Positions 1 to 8,518 of a stretch of DNA of 64,000 nt are shown one piece after another. Every line of letters starts with the position of its first letter. Position 1 is the first letter of the stretch. The DNA is from Paenibacillus pinihumi DSM 23905 = JCM 16419 (GTDB lineage Bacteria; Bacillota; Bacilli; Paenibacillales; Paenibacillaceae). Location: positions 62,001 to 126,000 of the forward strand of contig NZ_AULX01000012.1 of the NCBI RefSeq assembly GCF_000422505.1. The letters are read 5' to 3'. Made by a program: the position numbers and the translations under genes. The notes under the pieces are model-generated. The model searched no databases. It was not told the DNA's origin and worked only from the letters and a program-made list of their open reading frames with translations.

Positions 1-1
1 G

Positions 2-1003
2 GGGTATTTAAAAGAAAAATTGTTGTTTCTCATTATAAATAGTATAGCAGCCTTTGCTCTGTCGTCATTCCTTTATTTTATGGGCGTACAGAGCTATTTT
101 ATTTTATATACCTTGTGTGTATGGTTTTTTCCTGTTTTATACTTATTGATTTATGACTATATAAGAAGAAGTCAATATTATAACCACTTGCTCGGCAGTT
201 TATATGATTTAGACAAGAAATATTTATTAAGTGAAATCATAAATAAGCCGGATTTTGTTGACGGCAAGGTGCTTCACGAAATTATAACGGCTACAAACAG
301 GGACATGCATGAACATATAAAAGAATACAGTAAGAAGGAAAGGGAATATAGAGAATATATTGAGGCCTGGGTACATGAAATTAAGACTCCGATTGCGTCA
401 GGCAAGCTTATTATTGAAAATAATAAAAATGAAGTAACGAAAAAGATTGAAGAGGAATTCAATAAAGTTGAAGAGCATGTGGAACAGGTTTTATATTATG
501 CACGAAGCTCGAATACCTCGGAAGATTACATTATAAAGAAATTTTGTTTAATGGATTCTGTTAAAAATGTGGTAAGGAAAAACTCAAAATCCTTTATCTA
601 CAGAAAAATCAAGTTAAACTTGGGTGATTTACATTATCATATTTATAATGATGCAAAATGGGTTGAATTTATCATCAATCAAGTCGTAGCCAATGCGATT
701 AAATATGCTAAGGAAGAAGAGGCGCAAGTCAGTCTTTATGCTGAAAGAAATCAAGAGAATATTACCTTGATCATCGAAGATAATGGGGTAGGGATTTCAA
801 AAACGGACCTGAATAAAATCTTTAACAAAGGTTTTACCGGAGAAAATGGCAGGATATTTGGAAAGTCTACAGGGATGGGGCTGTATATCTGCCATAAACT
901 TGCTGAAAAATTAGGCCTGGGAATGAACGCCGTGTCCGATAAGGGAGCAGGAACTAAAATAAGTATCATTTTTCCTGTGGGGAATTTTTCAACTATGGAT
1001 TAG
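2..1003 (+). CDS. bceS: BceS-like sensor histidine kinase, 5'-truncated by window edge
   Basis: Intramembrane-sensing histidine kinase of the kind paired with BceAB transporters, which report antimicrobial-peptide flux and phosphorylate a BceR regulator. The frame is already open at base 2 and reads GYLKEK before the first possible TTG at 20, so the true start lies outside the window. Two short N-terminal membrane segments (about residues 1-20 and 25-46 counted from TTG 20) are followed by a HisKA-like helix with WVHEIKTPI (His119) and an HATPase domain (NAIKYA, DNGVGI, STGMGLYI). There is no large extracellular domain, which is typical of BceS. A hairpin and T-run follow the stop. The BceR partner is presumably just outside the window. 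AT-rich composition is shared with the next three genes. Confidence 0.88.
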   Translation, partial: GYLKEKLLFLIINSIAAFALSSFLYFMGVQSYFILYTLCVWFFPVLYLLIYDYIRRSQYYNHLLGSLYDLDKKYLLSEIINKPDFVDGKVLHEIITATNRDMHEHIKEYSKKEREYREYIEAWVHEIKTPIASGKLIIENNKNEVTKKIEEEFNKVEEHVEQVLYYARSSNTSEDYIIKKFCLMDSVKNVVRKNSKSFIYRKIKLNLGDLHYHIYNDAKWVEFIINQVVANAIKYAKEEEAQVSLYAERNQENITLIIEDNGVGISKTDLNKIFNKGFTGENGRIFGKSTGMGLYICHKLAEKLGLGMNAVSDKGAGTKISIIFPVGNFSTMD

Positions 1004-1022
1004 GATGGATAAATGTTAGGTT

Positions 1023-1068
1023 AGAGTCTGGAGAGTATGCCACATGCTTTCCCTGGACTCTTTTTTTA
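1023..1068 (+). terminator. Rho-independent terminator after bceS
   Basis: Imperfect hairpin with outer arms AGAGTC/GACTCT followed by TTTTTTTA. It separates the regulator-kinase unit from the transporter unit, so bceAB must have its own promoter. Confidence 0.75.
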
Positions 1069-1083
1069 TTTGAACCTTTTTTC

Positions 1084-1173
1084 TATATAAGTTGAACGAA
1101 TGAATGTCCTGCAGGGCCGACGTGTGATTCGATCGCTGGCTATCGACGTTTATTCTGTCCATCAACTTATATA
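1084..1173. repeat. 12-bp perfect inverted repeat flanking a 66-bp core
   Basis: TATATAAGTTGA at 1084-1095 is exactly repeated inverted (TCAACTTATATA) at 1162-1173. The core is more GC-rich than its AT-rich surroundings. This could be a miniature mobile element remnant or a long stem-loop; nothing in it looks coding. Confidence 0.5.
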
Positions 1174-1192
1174 TCTTTCAAAATTGAAAGAT
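1173..1192. promoter_or_regulatory. 20-bp palindrome upstream of bceAB
   Basis: ATCTTTCAA-AA-TTGAAAGAT is a perfect 9-bp dyad about 120 bp before bceA. A weaker dyad, TTACA-N7-TGTGA (1233-1249), lies closer to the gene and faintly resembles BceR-type half sites. Either could be the operator of the cognate response regulator; the assignment is a guess. Confidence 0.3.
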
Positions 1193-1310
1193 TAAAGTCA
1201 TGCACTTCAATATGACGTATTACCCTGCGAGCTTACAATAAGCCTGTGAAGTACATGAAAACAATCATAAATAAAATACTCACATATTACTAATATCGCA
1301 GGAGGAAAAA

Positions 1311-2078
1311 ATGGAACCTATTTTAAAGGTTGAGAATGTAGAAAAGTATTACGGAAAGAAGGGAACGATATCTAAAGCTGTTGACAATATCAGTTTTGAG
1401 GTTGAAAAAGGTGACTTTATAGGAGTAATGGGTCCTTCAGGAAGCGGGAAAACAACGTTGCTTAATTGTATTTCCACTATAGATCATGTTTCAACCGGAA
1501 GTATTGTCATAAATGGCAAGGATATAACCAGAATGAAAGCTGACGCATTGGACGCCTTTAGAAGGGAGGAGCTTGGCTTTATATTTCAGGATTTTAATCT
1601 GCTGGATACCCTTACTGCTTACGAAAATATAGCCGTGGCTTTAACGATTCAAAAAAGAAAGCTTGCAGAGATAAAGACATTAGTAGAAACCGTAGCGAAA
1701 AAGCTGGAGATCACGGGAGTTTTGAATAAATTTCCTTATGAGATGTCCGGAGGACAAAAGCAGAGAGTAGCCGCGGCTAGAGCGATCATCACTGAACCAT
1801 CGTTAATCTTGGCGGATGAACCCACTGGTGCTTTGGATTCAAAATCGGCAAGGATGCTCTTGGAATCCTTTGAAAAGTTAAATAAAGAAATGAGAGCGAC
1901 TATTTTAATGGTGACACATGATGCCTTTACTGCGAGTTATGCCGAAAGAATCCTATTTATTAAGGATGGAAAGATTTTTAATGAGTTGTTAAGAGGAGAA
2001 AACTCAAGAAAAGATTTTTTCAATAGGATTATGGAAGTCGTAACCTTGCTTGGAGGCGACGTGAACCATGTATTATAG
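1311..2078 (+). CDS. bceA: BceA-like ABC transporter ATP-binding protein
   Basis: ATPase of a BceAB-type antimicrobial-peptide detoxification transporter (MacB/LolD-like family), 255 aa. Visible motifs are Walker A GPSGSGKTT, Q-loop FQDFNLLD, signature MSGGQKQR, Walker B LILADEPTGALD and H-loop VTHD. The start follows AGGAGG with good spacing. The 3' end overlaps bceB by 11 bp, indicating translational coupling and a two-gene transporter operon. Together with the upstream kinase this forms the classic BceRS-BceAB arrangement giving resistance to bacitracin-like or lantibiotic peptides; the actual ligand cannot be told from sequence. Confidence 0.93.
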   Translation: MEPILKVENVEKYYGKKGTISKAVDNISFEVEKGDFIGVMGPSGSGKTTLLNCISTIDHVSTGSIVINGKDITRMKADALDAFRREELGFIFQDFNLLDTLTAYENIAVALTIQKRKLAEIKTLVETVAKKLEITGVLNKFPYEMSGGQKQRVAAARAIITEPSLILADEPTGALDSKSARMLLESFEKLNKEMRATILMVTHDAFTASYAERILFIKDGKIFNELLRGENSRKDFFNRIMEVVTLLGGDVNHVL

Positions 2079-4080
2079 TTTGTCTCTAAGAAACGTTAAG
2101 AGGAGCTTCAGGGATTATGCCATCTATTTTCTGACACTGACTTTTGCAGTGTGTATTTTTTATTCCTTTAACTCATTGGAAGCACAAAAGGTCATGATGG
2201 ATATAAGCCAGTCCAAAAAAGAAATTGTTGATTTAGTAACACAATTTATTGGTTTCATTTCTATTTTTGTAGCCATGATTCTGGGGTTTTTAATCATCTA
2301 TGCCAACCATTTTTTAATTAAGAGAAGAAAAAAAGAGTTGGGCATTTACAGGACTCTGGGAATGGGCAAAAAAGGAATCTCCAGAATTTTATTTATAGAG
2401 ACCTTTATCATAGGTACGATTTCTCTGGGTGCGGGCCTGTTGCTGGGATTGTTTTTTTCGCAGGGACTGTCCATATTAACAGCCAAAATGTTTGCAATCG
2501 ACAGGATGGAATATCAATTTATCTTTTCAGAAAGTGCATTGTTAAAGACGGTTGGCTGCTTTGGTATCATTTTTTTATTTGTCATGTTATTCAACTATGT
2601 TTCCATATCTAAATATAAATTAATCGATTTGCTCTATGCTTCACGGAAAAATGAAAGTATAAAAATGACGAATAAAGTACTCTCTACCATACTTTTTTTC
2701 TTATCCATTCTTGTGTTGATAACAGCATATATCATGATTTTGAAAAATGGCTTGCATGAAATCAGTGGCTATTTCTATATTTCCATGCTGCTTGGGGTTG
2801 CCGGAACGTTTCTGTTCTTTAAATCCTTATCCGGGTTTGCAATGCAGGTCGTGCAGTCGAGCGGTAAAGTCTATTTTAAAAATCTTAATCTGTTTATAGC
2901 AAGGCAAATAAACAGCAAGGTAAATACAAACTTTTTGACCATGGCTTTAATAAGTCTGATGTTATTTTTAACTATCGGGATATTATCATCAGGACTAGCT
3001 ATAAACAAGGGGATATCCAAGGGGCTGGAATTTAAGACACCTTACGATGCCACGATACGGTATTTGGGTGAATCGGGTAATATGATCGAGCAACTTGAGA
3101 ATAGTGGTATCAAAGTAAAAGATTTTGCAGCCGGATATGTCGAGCATAAACAATACAATACGGGTGTTCCTTATGACCAGCTGCTGGACCCCAAGGATAT
3201 TTCAAATTTAAAACAAAAGACAACGTACAATATGAAATTCGGATTAAGAAACCTTAAGGCAATCAGGCTGACGGATTACAACAAGCTCATGGCGCTCCAG
3301 GGAAAAGATGCAATTGTTTTGGGAGCCAATGAATATGTGCTGACTTTTAATAATGATGATATGGCCACCGCATACAACAACTTTATAAAAAACAAACGTA
3401 TCATAAAGCTGGGGAGCAAGGAGTTCACACCCAAATACAATAATGGCATCCATGTAAACACAGAAATAAATTATGAGCTCAGGGATTACGGAACGATTGT
3501 TCTTCAGGATGAAGTTGTCGAAAGCTTGGAACCAATACCAAGTTCCAGCTACTTGTCTATTCAGTACAAGCATAACGATAAAGAAGAGGCTGCTGCTAAA
3601 GTAAATGGTTTATTAGAGAAGGGGCCCAAAGATCAAACCGGGTATGCTTTATTCCACCAAATTAGCAAATCGGATGTGTATGCCTCCGGGCAGGGACAGG
3701 CAATTACGTTCTCCTTTTTGGGAATATACTTGGGCCTTGTATTCCTGATCGCCAGTGCTGCGATTTTGGCGCTTCAGCAATTATCAGAAAGTGCGGATAG
3801 TGTAGAAAGGTATAAGGTTTTGAGAAAAATAGGGACAGAGGAGAAGATGATCAACAAATCGATCTTTATCCAAATCGGGATCTACTTTTTTACGCCGTTA
3901 AGTTTGGCTGTCCTGCATTCAATAGTGGGATTGAAGCTGGCAAAGGATGTTGTTGACCGGTTCGGAACCGTTAGCATGGCAAGCAATATCTTTTTTGCCG
4001 CGATATTTATATGCATCATCTACGGTGGTTATTTTCTGGCCACGTATATTGGAGCTAAAAGCATGATAAAGAGTAAATAA
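2068..4080 (+). CDS. bceB: BceB-like ABC transporter permease
   Basis: Large FtsX/MacB-type permease, 670 aa, the usual length for BceB. N-terminal hydrophobic helices (about 17-36, 55-80, 110-135, 160-185) and later ones (about 210-300) precede a large extracytoplasmic segment (about 320-550) that in BceB proteins determines peptide recognition and signalling to BceS. Three C-terminal helices follow (about 550-670). The ATG lies inside the end of bceA. Composition is AT-rich like the flanking genes. Confidence in family is high; the substrate is unknown. Confidence 0.92.
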   Translation: MYYSLSLRNVKRSFRDYAIYFLTLTFAVCIFYSFNSLEAQKVMMDISQSKKEIVDLVTQFIGFISIFVAMILGFLIIYANHFLIKRRKKELGIYRTLGMGKKGISRILFIETFIIGTISLGAGLLLGLFFSQGLSILTAKMFAIDRMEYQFIFSESALLKTVGCFGIIFLFVMLFNYVSISKYKLIDLLYASRKNESIKMTNKVLSTILFFLSILVLITAYIMILKNGLHEISGYFYISMLLGVAGTFLFFKSLSGFAMQVVQSSGKVYFKNLNLFIARQINSKVNTNFLTMALISLMLFLTIGILSSGLAINKGISKGLEFKTPYDATIRYLGESGNMIEQLENSGIKVKDFAAGYVEHKQYNTGVPYDQLLDPKDISNLKQKTTYNMKFGLRNLKAIRLTDYNKLMALQGKDAIVLGANEYVLTFNNDDMATAYNNFIKNKRIIKLGSKEFTPKYNNGIHVNTEINYELRDYGTIVLQDEVVESLEPIPSSSYLSIQYKHNDKEEAAAKVNGLLEKGPKDQTGYALFHQISKSDVYASGQGQAITFSFLGIYLGLVFLIASAAILALQQLSESADSVERYKVLRKIGTEEKMINKSIFIQIGIYFFTPLSLAVLHSIVGLKLAKDVVDRFGTVSMASNIFFAAIFICIIYGGYFLATYIGAKSMIKSK

Positions 4081-4111
4081 GCGAGGAGAATCGCCGCTAG
4101 GGGACACTAAA

Positions 4112-4846
4112 ATGATAAAATTCAACGCATTTCAAATCAAAATCATTGCGCTTATCGTGATGCTGATGGATCATCTGTATTTTTCTTTTCCGGAGATATT
4201 TCCTGTATGGTTTCATCCGTTATCACGCTTTGTGGCACCGCTGTTTGCGTATTTGATGGTTGAAGGATTATTCCATACCAGAAGCAGGCTCAAATACAAT
4301 CTTAGATTATTTGGTTTTGCGGTCTTTATGCAGGTCGGAAATTTGGTTATCAACGGTGCATTTGCCTCAGCGCAGGTTCAAATATTTAATAATATATTTA
4401 TGACATTGGCAGTAGGGCTTTTAATCGTTAACCTATTTGAACTGAGCAAGAAAAGGGCGGGCAGGAGCAAGATCGGATTAATAGCGGGCGCTTTGTTGCT
4501 TGTTCCTCTGGGGATGCTTTTAACAGAAGGCGGGATAGTAGTCATCCCCTTTATATTAATCACCTACTTTTTCAGAAAAAGCATGAAAAAGAAAATGATC
4601 GGCTATGCATTGCTATCCGCCGGATTATTTATGATGTCCGTTATGTCTTTCGAAACCGTATCAGAGGCTATGCAGATGCTAATGGTTAACTCGGATTTCT
4701 TGTTCATCACAGTCGTTCCATTCATCCTTTTGTACAATGGAGAAAGAGGCTTAAGCAACAATTTTTCCAAGTATGTATTCTACGTATTCTATCCTTTGCA
4801 TCTATGGATTTTAAAAACAGTGGAATTCATAGTCAAGCAGGGATGA
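4112..4846 (+). CDS. TraX family membrane protein
   Basis: Polytopic membrane protein of 244 aa. The N-terminal MDHLYF and the GLFHTRS region match the TraX family, named for the F-pilin N-acetylase. In Firmicutes TraX-like proteins are chromosomal and of unclear acyl-transfer role. Seven or more hydrophobic segments are visible. The gene starts 32 bp after bceB and likely belongs to the same transcript, which hints at an accessory role in envelope protection, although that role is inferred only from position. The gene is AT-rich like the bce genes. Confidence 0.75.
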   Translation: MIKFNAFQIKIIALIVMLMDHLYFSFPEIFPVWFHPLSRFVAPLFAYLMVEGLFHTRSRLKYNLRLFGFAVFMQVGNLVINGAFASAQVQIFNNIFMTLAVGLLIVNLFELSKKRAGRSKIGLIAGALLLVPLGMLLTEGGIVVIPFILITYFFRKSMKKKMIGYALLSAGLFMMSVMSFETVSEAMQMLMVNSDFLFITVVPFILLYNGERGLSNNFSKYVFYVFYPLHLWILKTVEFIVKQG

Positions 4847-4940
4847 CTTAGATATAACAGGACCTATTCACATAGCCGCATCATATTAAGCCTCCCTGGC
4901 TCCATATACTTTACAAGTGGCGGACACAGGGAGGTTTACG

Positions 4941-5579
4941 ATGATGCCGGATATTGAGATTAGCTTTACTCCATTTATTGATTTCACCCTCAAGCGGGGG
5001 CTGTCCAAGATTACAAAGGTCAAGGAAATCAAAAGGCAGGATGAATATGACGGTACTTATGATTTTTGGCGGGAATTGAGGGAAGCGATCTGCCGGATGC
5101 ATCGGTCAGGCCTTGGGATGGAGACGCTGGATGCTGTGGCGGAGCAGGTGGAAGATAAAAAGCGGCTTCATTACAAGGAGGCTGTTCAGCAGTACAAACG
5201 GTTTTGCAGAGGGAAGGAGCCGGAGTGGTTTGAGCCCGGCAAGGCCAGCTGGCGGTTCGGAAGACTGGTCGTTCAGGCATCTCCGGACCTTGGTCTCCGG
5301 TTGAATGGACAGCCCCATCTGATCAAGCTGTACTTCAAGGAAGCTGCGCAAAAGCTGCAAAAAAGAAGTGCCGCGGCAGCACTGGCTTTATTGGCAGCAT
5401 CCCATCAATCTGCTTCTCTTGATGGAACGGTGCTGGGCATACTGAATCTGAAAAAGTCAAACTTCTACCCGTTATCAGAAGGTGAGCTGGAGACAGCCAT
5501 GCTGCTATTGGAGGGAGAAGCCGCCTATTTTCAGCATGTGTGGGAGCGGTTGGATGAACAGGGGAATAAGGGGCCATAG
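4941..5579 (+). CDS. Hypothetical protein (212 aa)
   Basis: I do not recognise the family. ATG 4941 is chosen because AGGGAGG (4928-4934) precedes it; an upstream in-frame GTG at 4917 lacks such a site. The protein is soluble, has no signal peptide, is mixed charged in the first 130 residues (many Arg, Lys and Glu), and has an Ala-rich helix around residues 145-160 followed by LNLKKSNFYPL. It stands alone between the bce-TraX unit and a convergent secreted-protein gene, and has higher GC than the bce genes. Confidence 0.7.
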   Translation: MMPDIEISFTPFIDFTLKRGLSKITKVKEIKRQDEYDGTYDFWRELREAICRMHRSGLGMETLDAVAEQVEDKKRLHYKEAVQQYKRFCRGKEPEWFEPGKASWRFGRLVVQASPDLGLRLNGQPHLIKLYFKEAAQKLQKRSAAAALALLAASHQSASLDGTVLGILNLKKSNFYPLSEGELETAMLLLEGEAAYFQHVWERLDEQGNKGP

Positions 5580-5585
5580 AAGAAC

Positions 5586-5639
5586 TTCCCTTGTGCCGGG
5601 CAGCCATGACTGTCCTTTATGCCGTCCGGTACAAGGGAA
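5586..5639. terminator. Long hairpin between convergent genes
   Basis: TTCCCTTGTGCCGG (5586-5599) pairs with CCGGTACAAGGGAA (5626-5639) with one G-U/mismatch position. It sits between the plus-strand gene ending at 5579 and the minus-strand gene ending at 5698. There is no strong T-run, so it may be a weak bidirectional terminator. Confidence 0.45.
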
Positions 5640-5697
5640 TCAGTTAATATTCGGGATGATTATAAGTGCTTATTAATATAGATTCAATTAATAGTGT

Positions 5698-6255
5698 TTA
5701 GAAGCTTGAATATATGGTTAAATCAGCCTGTCCAGGCCCGTCGTTTGAACTTACCTTTACTGTATGCCCCAGATTTGTATTACCCGTCGGGAACGAAATT
5801 AATCTGCCTTTTAGAGTGAAGTTGTTATAAATAGTGTTCCCCTCAGGAGTCGTCACACTAAGATTAATGGATGAGATAGCTCTTAAATCATTAACATAAA
5901 TGTTGATCTTGTTGTGCGGAACAGGGAAATAAGAACCTACAGTGGCCCCCTGGTTGCCATTTATATTTTTAGGAACATACACATTATATAAAGTTGTATT
6001 TACAGATCTTGCCGTTATTTGATCACCTGAAGTAGCGTTAGCAAGTCTTTCTGCCACTTGTTCCTGTGTTAAAAAGGTTACGGACTCCACGCCATTTTCG
6101 TCGTAAGATACTAATTCCCCGGTAGCAATTGTAAGAACCTCGACAAGTTTGCCTGCTGGCTCACTTTGTACAGCCTCGTTACCCGCGGCATAAGCGGAAG
6201 TCGTCAACATCATAGCCAATACGAGCATTACAGAAAAGATTTTTTTGAATTTCAT
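5698..6255 (-). CDS. Secreted protein of unknown function (185 aa)
   Basis: Clear signal peptide MKFKKIFSVMLVLAMMLTT with cleavage probably after SAYAA. The mature part has an N-terminal helix-like region (EVLTIATGELVSYDENG, then a polar stretch) and a beta-rich C-terminal half (VNDLRAISSINLSVTT, HTVKVSSNDG, ADLTIYSSF). It has no cysteines, anchor or sorting motif, so it is probably released. AGGAGG-like bases precede the ATG. It is more AT-rich than neighbours on its right. I do not recognise a named family. Confidence 0.75.
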   Translation of the reverse strand: MKFKKIFSVMLVLAMMLTTSAYAAGNEAVQSEPAGKLVEVLTIATGELVSYDENGVESVTFLTQEQVAERLANATSGDQITARSVNTTLYNVYVPKNINGNQGATVGSYFPVPHNKINIYVNDLRAISSINLSVTTPEGNTIYNNFTLKGRLISFPTGNTNLGHTVKVSSNDGPGQADLTIYSSF

Positions 6256-6654
6256 TAAAAATTCCTCCTCGTAATTTGATTTCTAATCTCTTTGGAACGT
6301 CGATGAAAAAATCCGGCATCTTGAGATTTGTACTGCGGTATGCCATTCATAACAAACCTATAAGAATACTGAGTTTTACTTCATGCTCCTGCTGGAAAAC
6401 GCACCTCCCCAATCATGATAGGGAACCGGCCAACTTTCTATAGCAAGTATTTTGCAGGTTTACAGCTTCTAGTTGCGGTCTTGCCTAGTAAGATAAGTCA
6501 GTCTGTTCAGATGACTGTAAGAAAGTAAGTTCATCTATTCCCTTAACGATCTATCCCTCCAAAACTTGACGCTTGAAATGGAAAAATTTTAAAAATAATT
6601 ATTCGGCTTGTTTATCTGCCGCTTTTTCTGCTCCCGAAATTAAGCAAACCAGAC
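6256..6654. other. Intergenic stretch upstream of the secreted-protein gene
   Basis: About 400 bp between the secreted-protein start and the terminator of the marR gene. No convincing ORF, tRNA or known riboswitch could be seen on either strand; it should contain the promoter of the minus-strand secreted-protein gene. Confidence 0.5.
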
Positions 6655-6689
6655 AAAAAAGAACCGCTGCGGATTGGTGCGCAGCGGTT
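6655..6689 (-). terminator. Terminator of the marR gene
   Basis: AACCGCTGCG/CGCAGCGGTT perfect 10-bp stem, followed in the minus direction by a T-run (plus-strand A-run 6655-6660). Confidence 0.85.
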
Positions 6690-6711
6690 TCCTATAACAA
6701 GCAGAGCGAGT

Positions 6712-7203
6712 TTACTGCTCTTTTCGGGCAATCTCTGCCCGCGCATGATCCATATAGGCCCGCTTCTCGCCTTTTTTAATGAGCTTCCAATCCTCCTCAA
6801 TATTTTCTCTCATTCTCCGCAAAAGCAGGAGAGCCGTCTCGATCTCAGCCGGAGAGAATCCTTCGAGCGCGACATTCATGGAGTGCCGTTCCTCCATCTG
6901 GAGAAAGGCATACAGCTTCTCACCCCGTTCGCTTGGATAGAGGTTGAGAATTTTTTTGTTTTCGGGGTGGTCGGATTTATAAATCATGCCTTGCTGCTCC
7001 AGCTTTTGAATCGCTCTGGCTGCGGTGGTCCGGTCAACCTTGATCATCTCCGCCAGCTTTTCCTGAATGATGCCGGGGTTCTCACAAATGCGGACCAGAT
7101 AGAGGTATTGTCCCTTGGAGAGGCTGTATTCCTTGAACTCCACATTGCTGATCGTGTCCAGGCAGCGGGCGATCATGCCGATTTCTCGAAGAATTCCTTG
7201 CAC
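6712..7203 (-). CDS. MarR family transcriptional regulator
   Basis: 163-aa winged-helix regulator of MarR type: an N-terminal dimerisation helix, a helix-turn-helix around IIQEKLAEMIKVDRTTAARAI, a wing (GMIYKSDHPENKKILNLYPS) and a C-terminal helix. The GTG at 7203 is preferred because GGAG lies 8 nt upstream; the longer in-frame extension runs into the intergenic promoter. It is divergent from the GNAT/YczE pair, which it probably regulates together with itself. The inducer cannot be deduced. Confidence 0.85.
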   Translation of the reverse strand: MQGILREIGMIARCLDTISNVEFKEYSLSKGQYLYLVRICENPGIIQEKLAEMIKVDRTTAARAIQKLEQQGMIYKSDHPENKKILNLYPSERGEKLYAFLQMEERHSMNVALEGFSPAEIETALLLLRRMRENIEEDWKLIKKGEKRAYMDHARAEIARKEQ

Positions 7204-7257
7204 ACATGTTTCTCCTTTCCTGTTTGAATGGAAGTGGTTCAATTGCTCTCTGAAAAA

Positions 7258-7273
7258 TGTTGTATTTACAACA
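7258..7273. promoter_or_regulatory. Palindrome in marR/GNAT intergenic region
   Basis: TGTTGT-ATTT-ACAACA is a perfect 6-bp dyad midway between the divergent marR and acetyltransferase starts, a natural place for a MarR autoregulatory operator. The assignment rests on position and symmetry only. Confidence 0.5.
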
Positions 7274-7370
7274 ATAATAATATGAACTATACTCAAGTTA
7301 ACAAGCGAAATTATCAAAAATTTATTAATGACTCTATCATAACGTTTAGGGAAGGAAAGGGAAATACAAA

Positions 7371-7802
7371 ATGAACGCGATACGCATTACAACAGAGCAG
7401 GAATTTGCAGCTGCCTCCCGCATCCGGAAGGTTGTTTTTTGTGAGGAGCAAGGAGTACCGGAAGAAAATGAATTTGATGAATATGATGTCGATCCGTCGA
7501 CAGACCATATTTTGGTTTATTATGAGGGACAGCCTGCTGCTGTCGGCCGTTTGCGTGTTGTCGGCGATGCAGGCAAGCTGGAGCGGATTTGTGTCCTCGC
7601 TTCGCACCGCAAATACGGACTGGGCAAAGCTGTCGTAGAGAAGCTGGAGAGTCTGGCCAAAGAGAAGGGCCTGAAAAAAGGCAAGCTCAACGCTCAGGTT
7701 CAAGCAGAAAATTTTTATAAGCGTCTGGGCTATGCTGTTGCCTCCGAAGTGTTTATGGAGGAGAACATTCCTCATGTTACGATGACCAAAGAATGGGCAT
7801 GA
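7371..7802 (+). CDS. GNAT family N-acetyltransferase (YjcF/ElaA-like)
   Basis: Small 143-aa acetyltransferase. RKVVFCEEQGVP near the N-terminus is typical of the YjcF/ElaA branch. The acetyl-CoA-binding motif A appears as ERICVLASHRKYGLGKAVVEKL, and the C-terminus has AENFYKRLGY. It is cytoplasmic and the substrate is unknown. The ATG follows a GGAAAGG-type site. The stop codon overlaps the next gene, so both are probably translated from one message controlled by the divergent MarR. Confidence 0.88.
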   Translation: MNAIRITTEQEFAAASRIRKVVFCEEQGVPEENEFDEYDVDPSTDHILVYYEGQPAAVGRLRVVGDAGKLERICVLASHRKYGLGKAVVEKLESLAKEKGLKKGKLNAQVQAENFYKRLGYAVASEVFMEENIPHVTMTKEWA

Positions 7803-8437
7803 GGCCGGATATGCGCCAGCTCCTGCTTTATATTGCAGGACTGCTTATCCTGACTCTCGGGGTTGCGCTAACCGTCCAATCCCATATGGGTACAGGTCCC
7901 TTCGACGCGGTGCTCGTCGGTCTGACCAGAACGTTTGGGCTGACAATCGGCAGCTGGGAGATTATTCTGGGACTGATTATGGTTGTCTCCAATGCGCTGA
8001 TGTCCGGGAAACGTCCGGAGTACCTGGGTGTACTGACCGCTTTGGTTACAGGGCTCGGGATTGATATGTGGCTATTTATAGTCGCCGATTGGCTTCAGCC
8101 TCAATGGTTTATTTCCCAACTGGGGGTATTTTCAGCAGGATTGCTGTTGTCCGGGCTGGGTACGGCAATTTACTTATGCGCCCATTTTGCACCCATGCCT
8201 TTTGACCGGTTAATGCTGATTATCCGCCAGAAATCCGGCTGGAGCGTTGCCAGAGCAAGGGCAGTAATTCAGATCGTCTGTATTATACTGGCCTTCTTCC
8301 TGGGGGGAGCAATCGGGCTTGGAACCGTGCTTGCCGCTTGTCTCAGCGGTCTCATTATCGGTTACTTCATGAAAGTATTGAAGCATGACCGTCCAGCTGT
8401 AGTGGCCGAGCAGGGCACGCAGAGTGTAGAGATGTAA
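7793..8437 (+). CDS. YczE/YitT-like integral membrane protein
   Basis: 214-aa protein with five or six membrane helices (about residues 7-27, 45-70, 75-95, 103-125, 150-172 and 178-196). The GTGPFDAVLVGL motif after the first helix is characteristic of YczE-type membrane proteins, whose transport or accessory role is not established. It overlaps the acetyltransferase stop; ATG 7793 or ATG 7799 (ATGA overlap) are both possible. A strong terminator follows. Confidence 0.8.
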   Translation: MGMRPDMRQLLLYIAGLLILTLGVALTVQSHMGTGPFDAVLVGLTRTFGLTIGSWEIILGLIMVVSNALMSGKRPEYLGVLTALVTGLGIDMWLFIVADWLQPQWFISQLGVFSAGLLLSGLGTAIYLCAHFAPMPFDRLMLIIRQKSGWSVARARAVIQIVCIILAFFLGGAIGLGTVLAACLSGLIIGYFMKVLKHDRPAVVAEQGTQSVEM

Positions 8438-8458
8438 GATATGGCTTTTGCTGCAATC

Positions 8459-8496
8459 AAAAAGTCCGCCTAACCAGTTTGTTAGGTGGACTTTTT
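8459..8496. terminator. Bidirectional terminator
   Basis: AAAAAGTCCGCCTAAC / GTTAGGTGGACTTTTT stem between convergent genes, with A-run and T-run on the two sides. Confidence 0.88.
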
Positions 8497-8518
8497 GCCG
8501 GTTGCTTATATATCTAAT

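Noticed and set aside
6573-6779. Plus-strand 68-codon frame over the marR terminator
   Set aside because: It runs through the terminator hairpin and into the antisense of marR.
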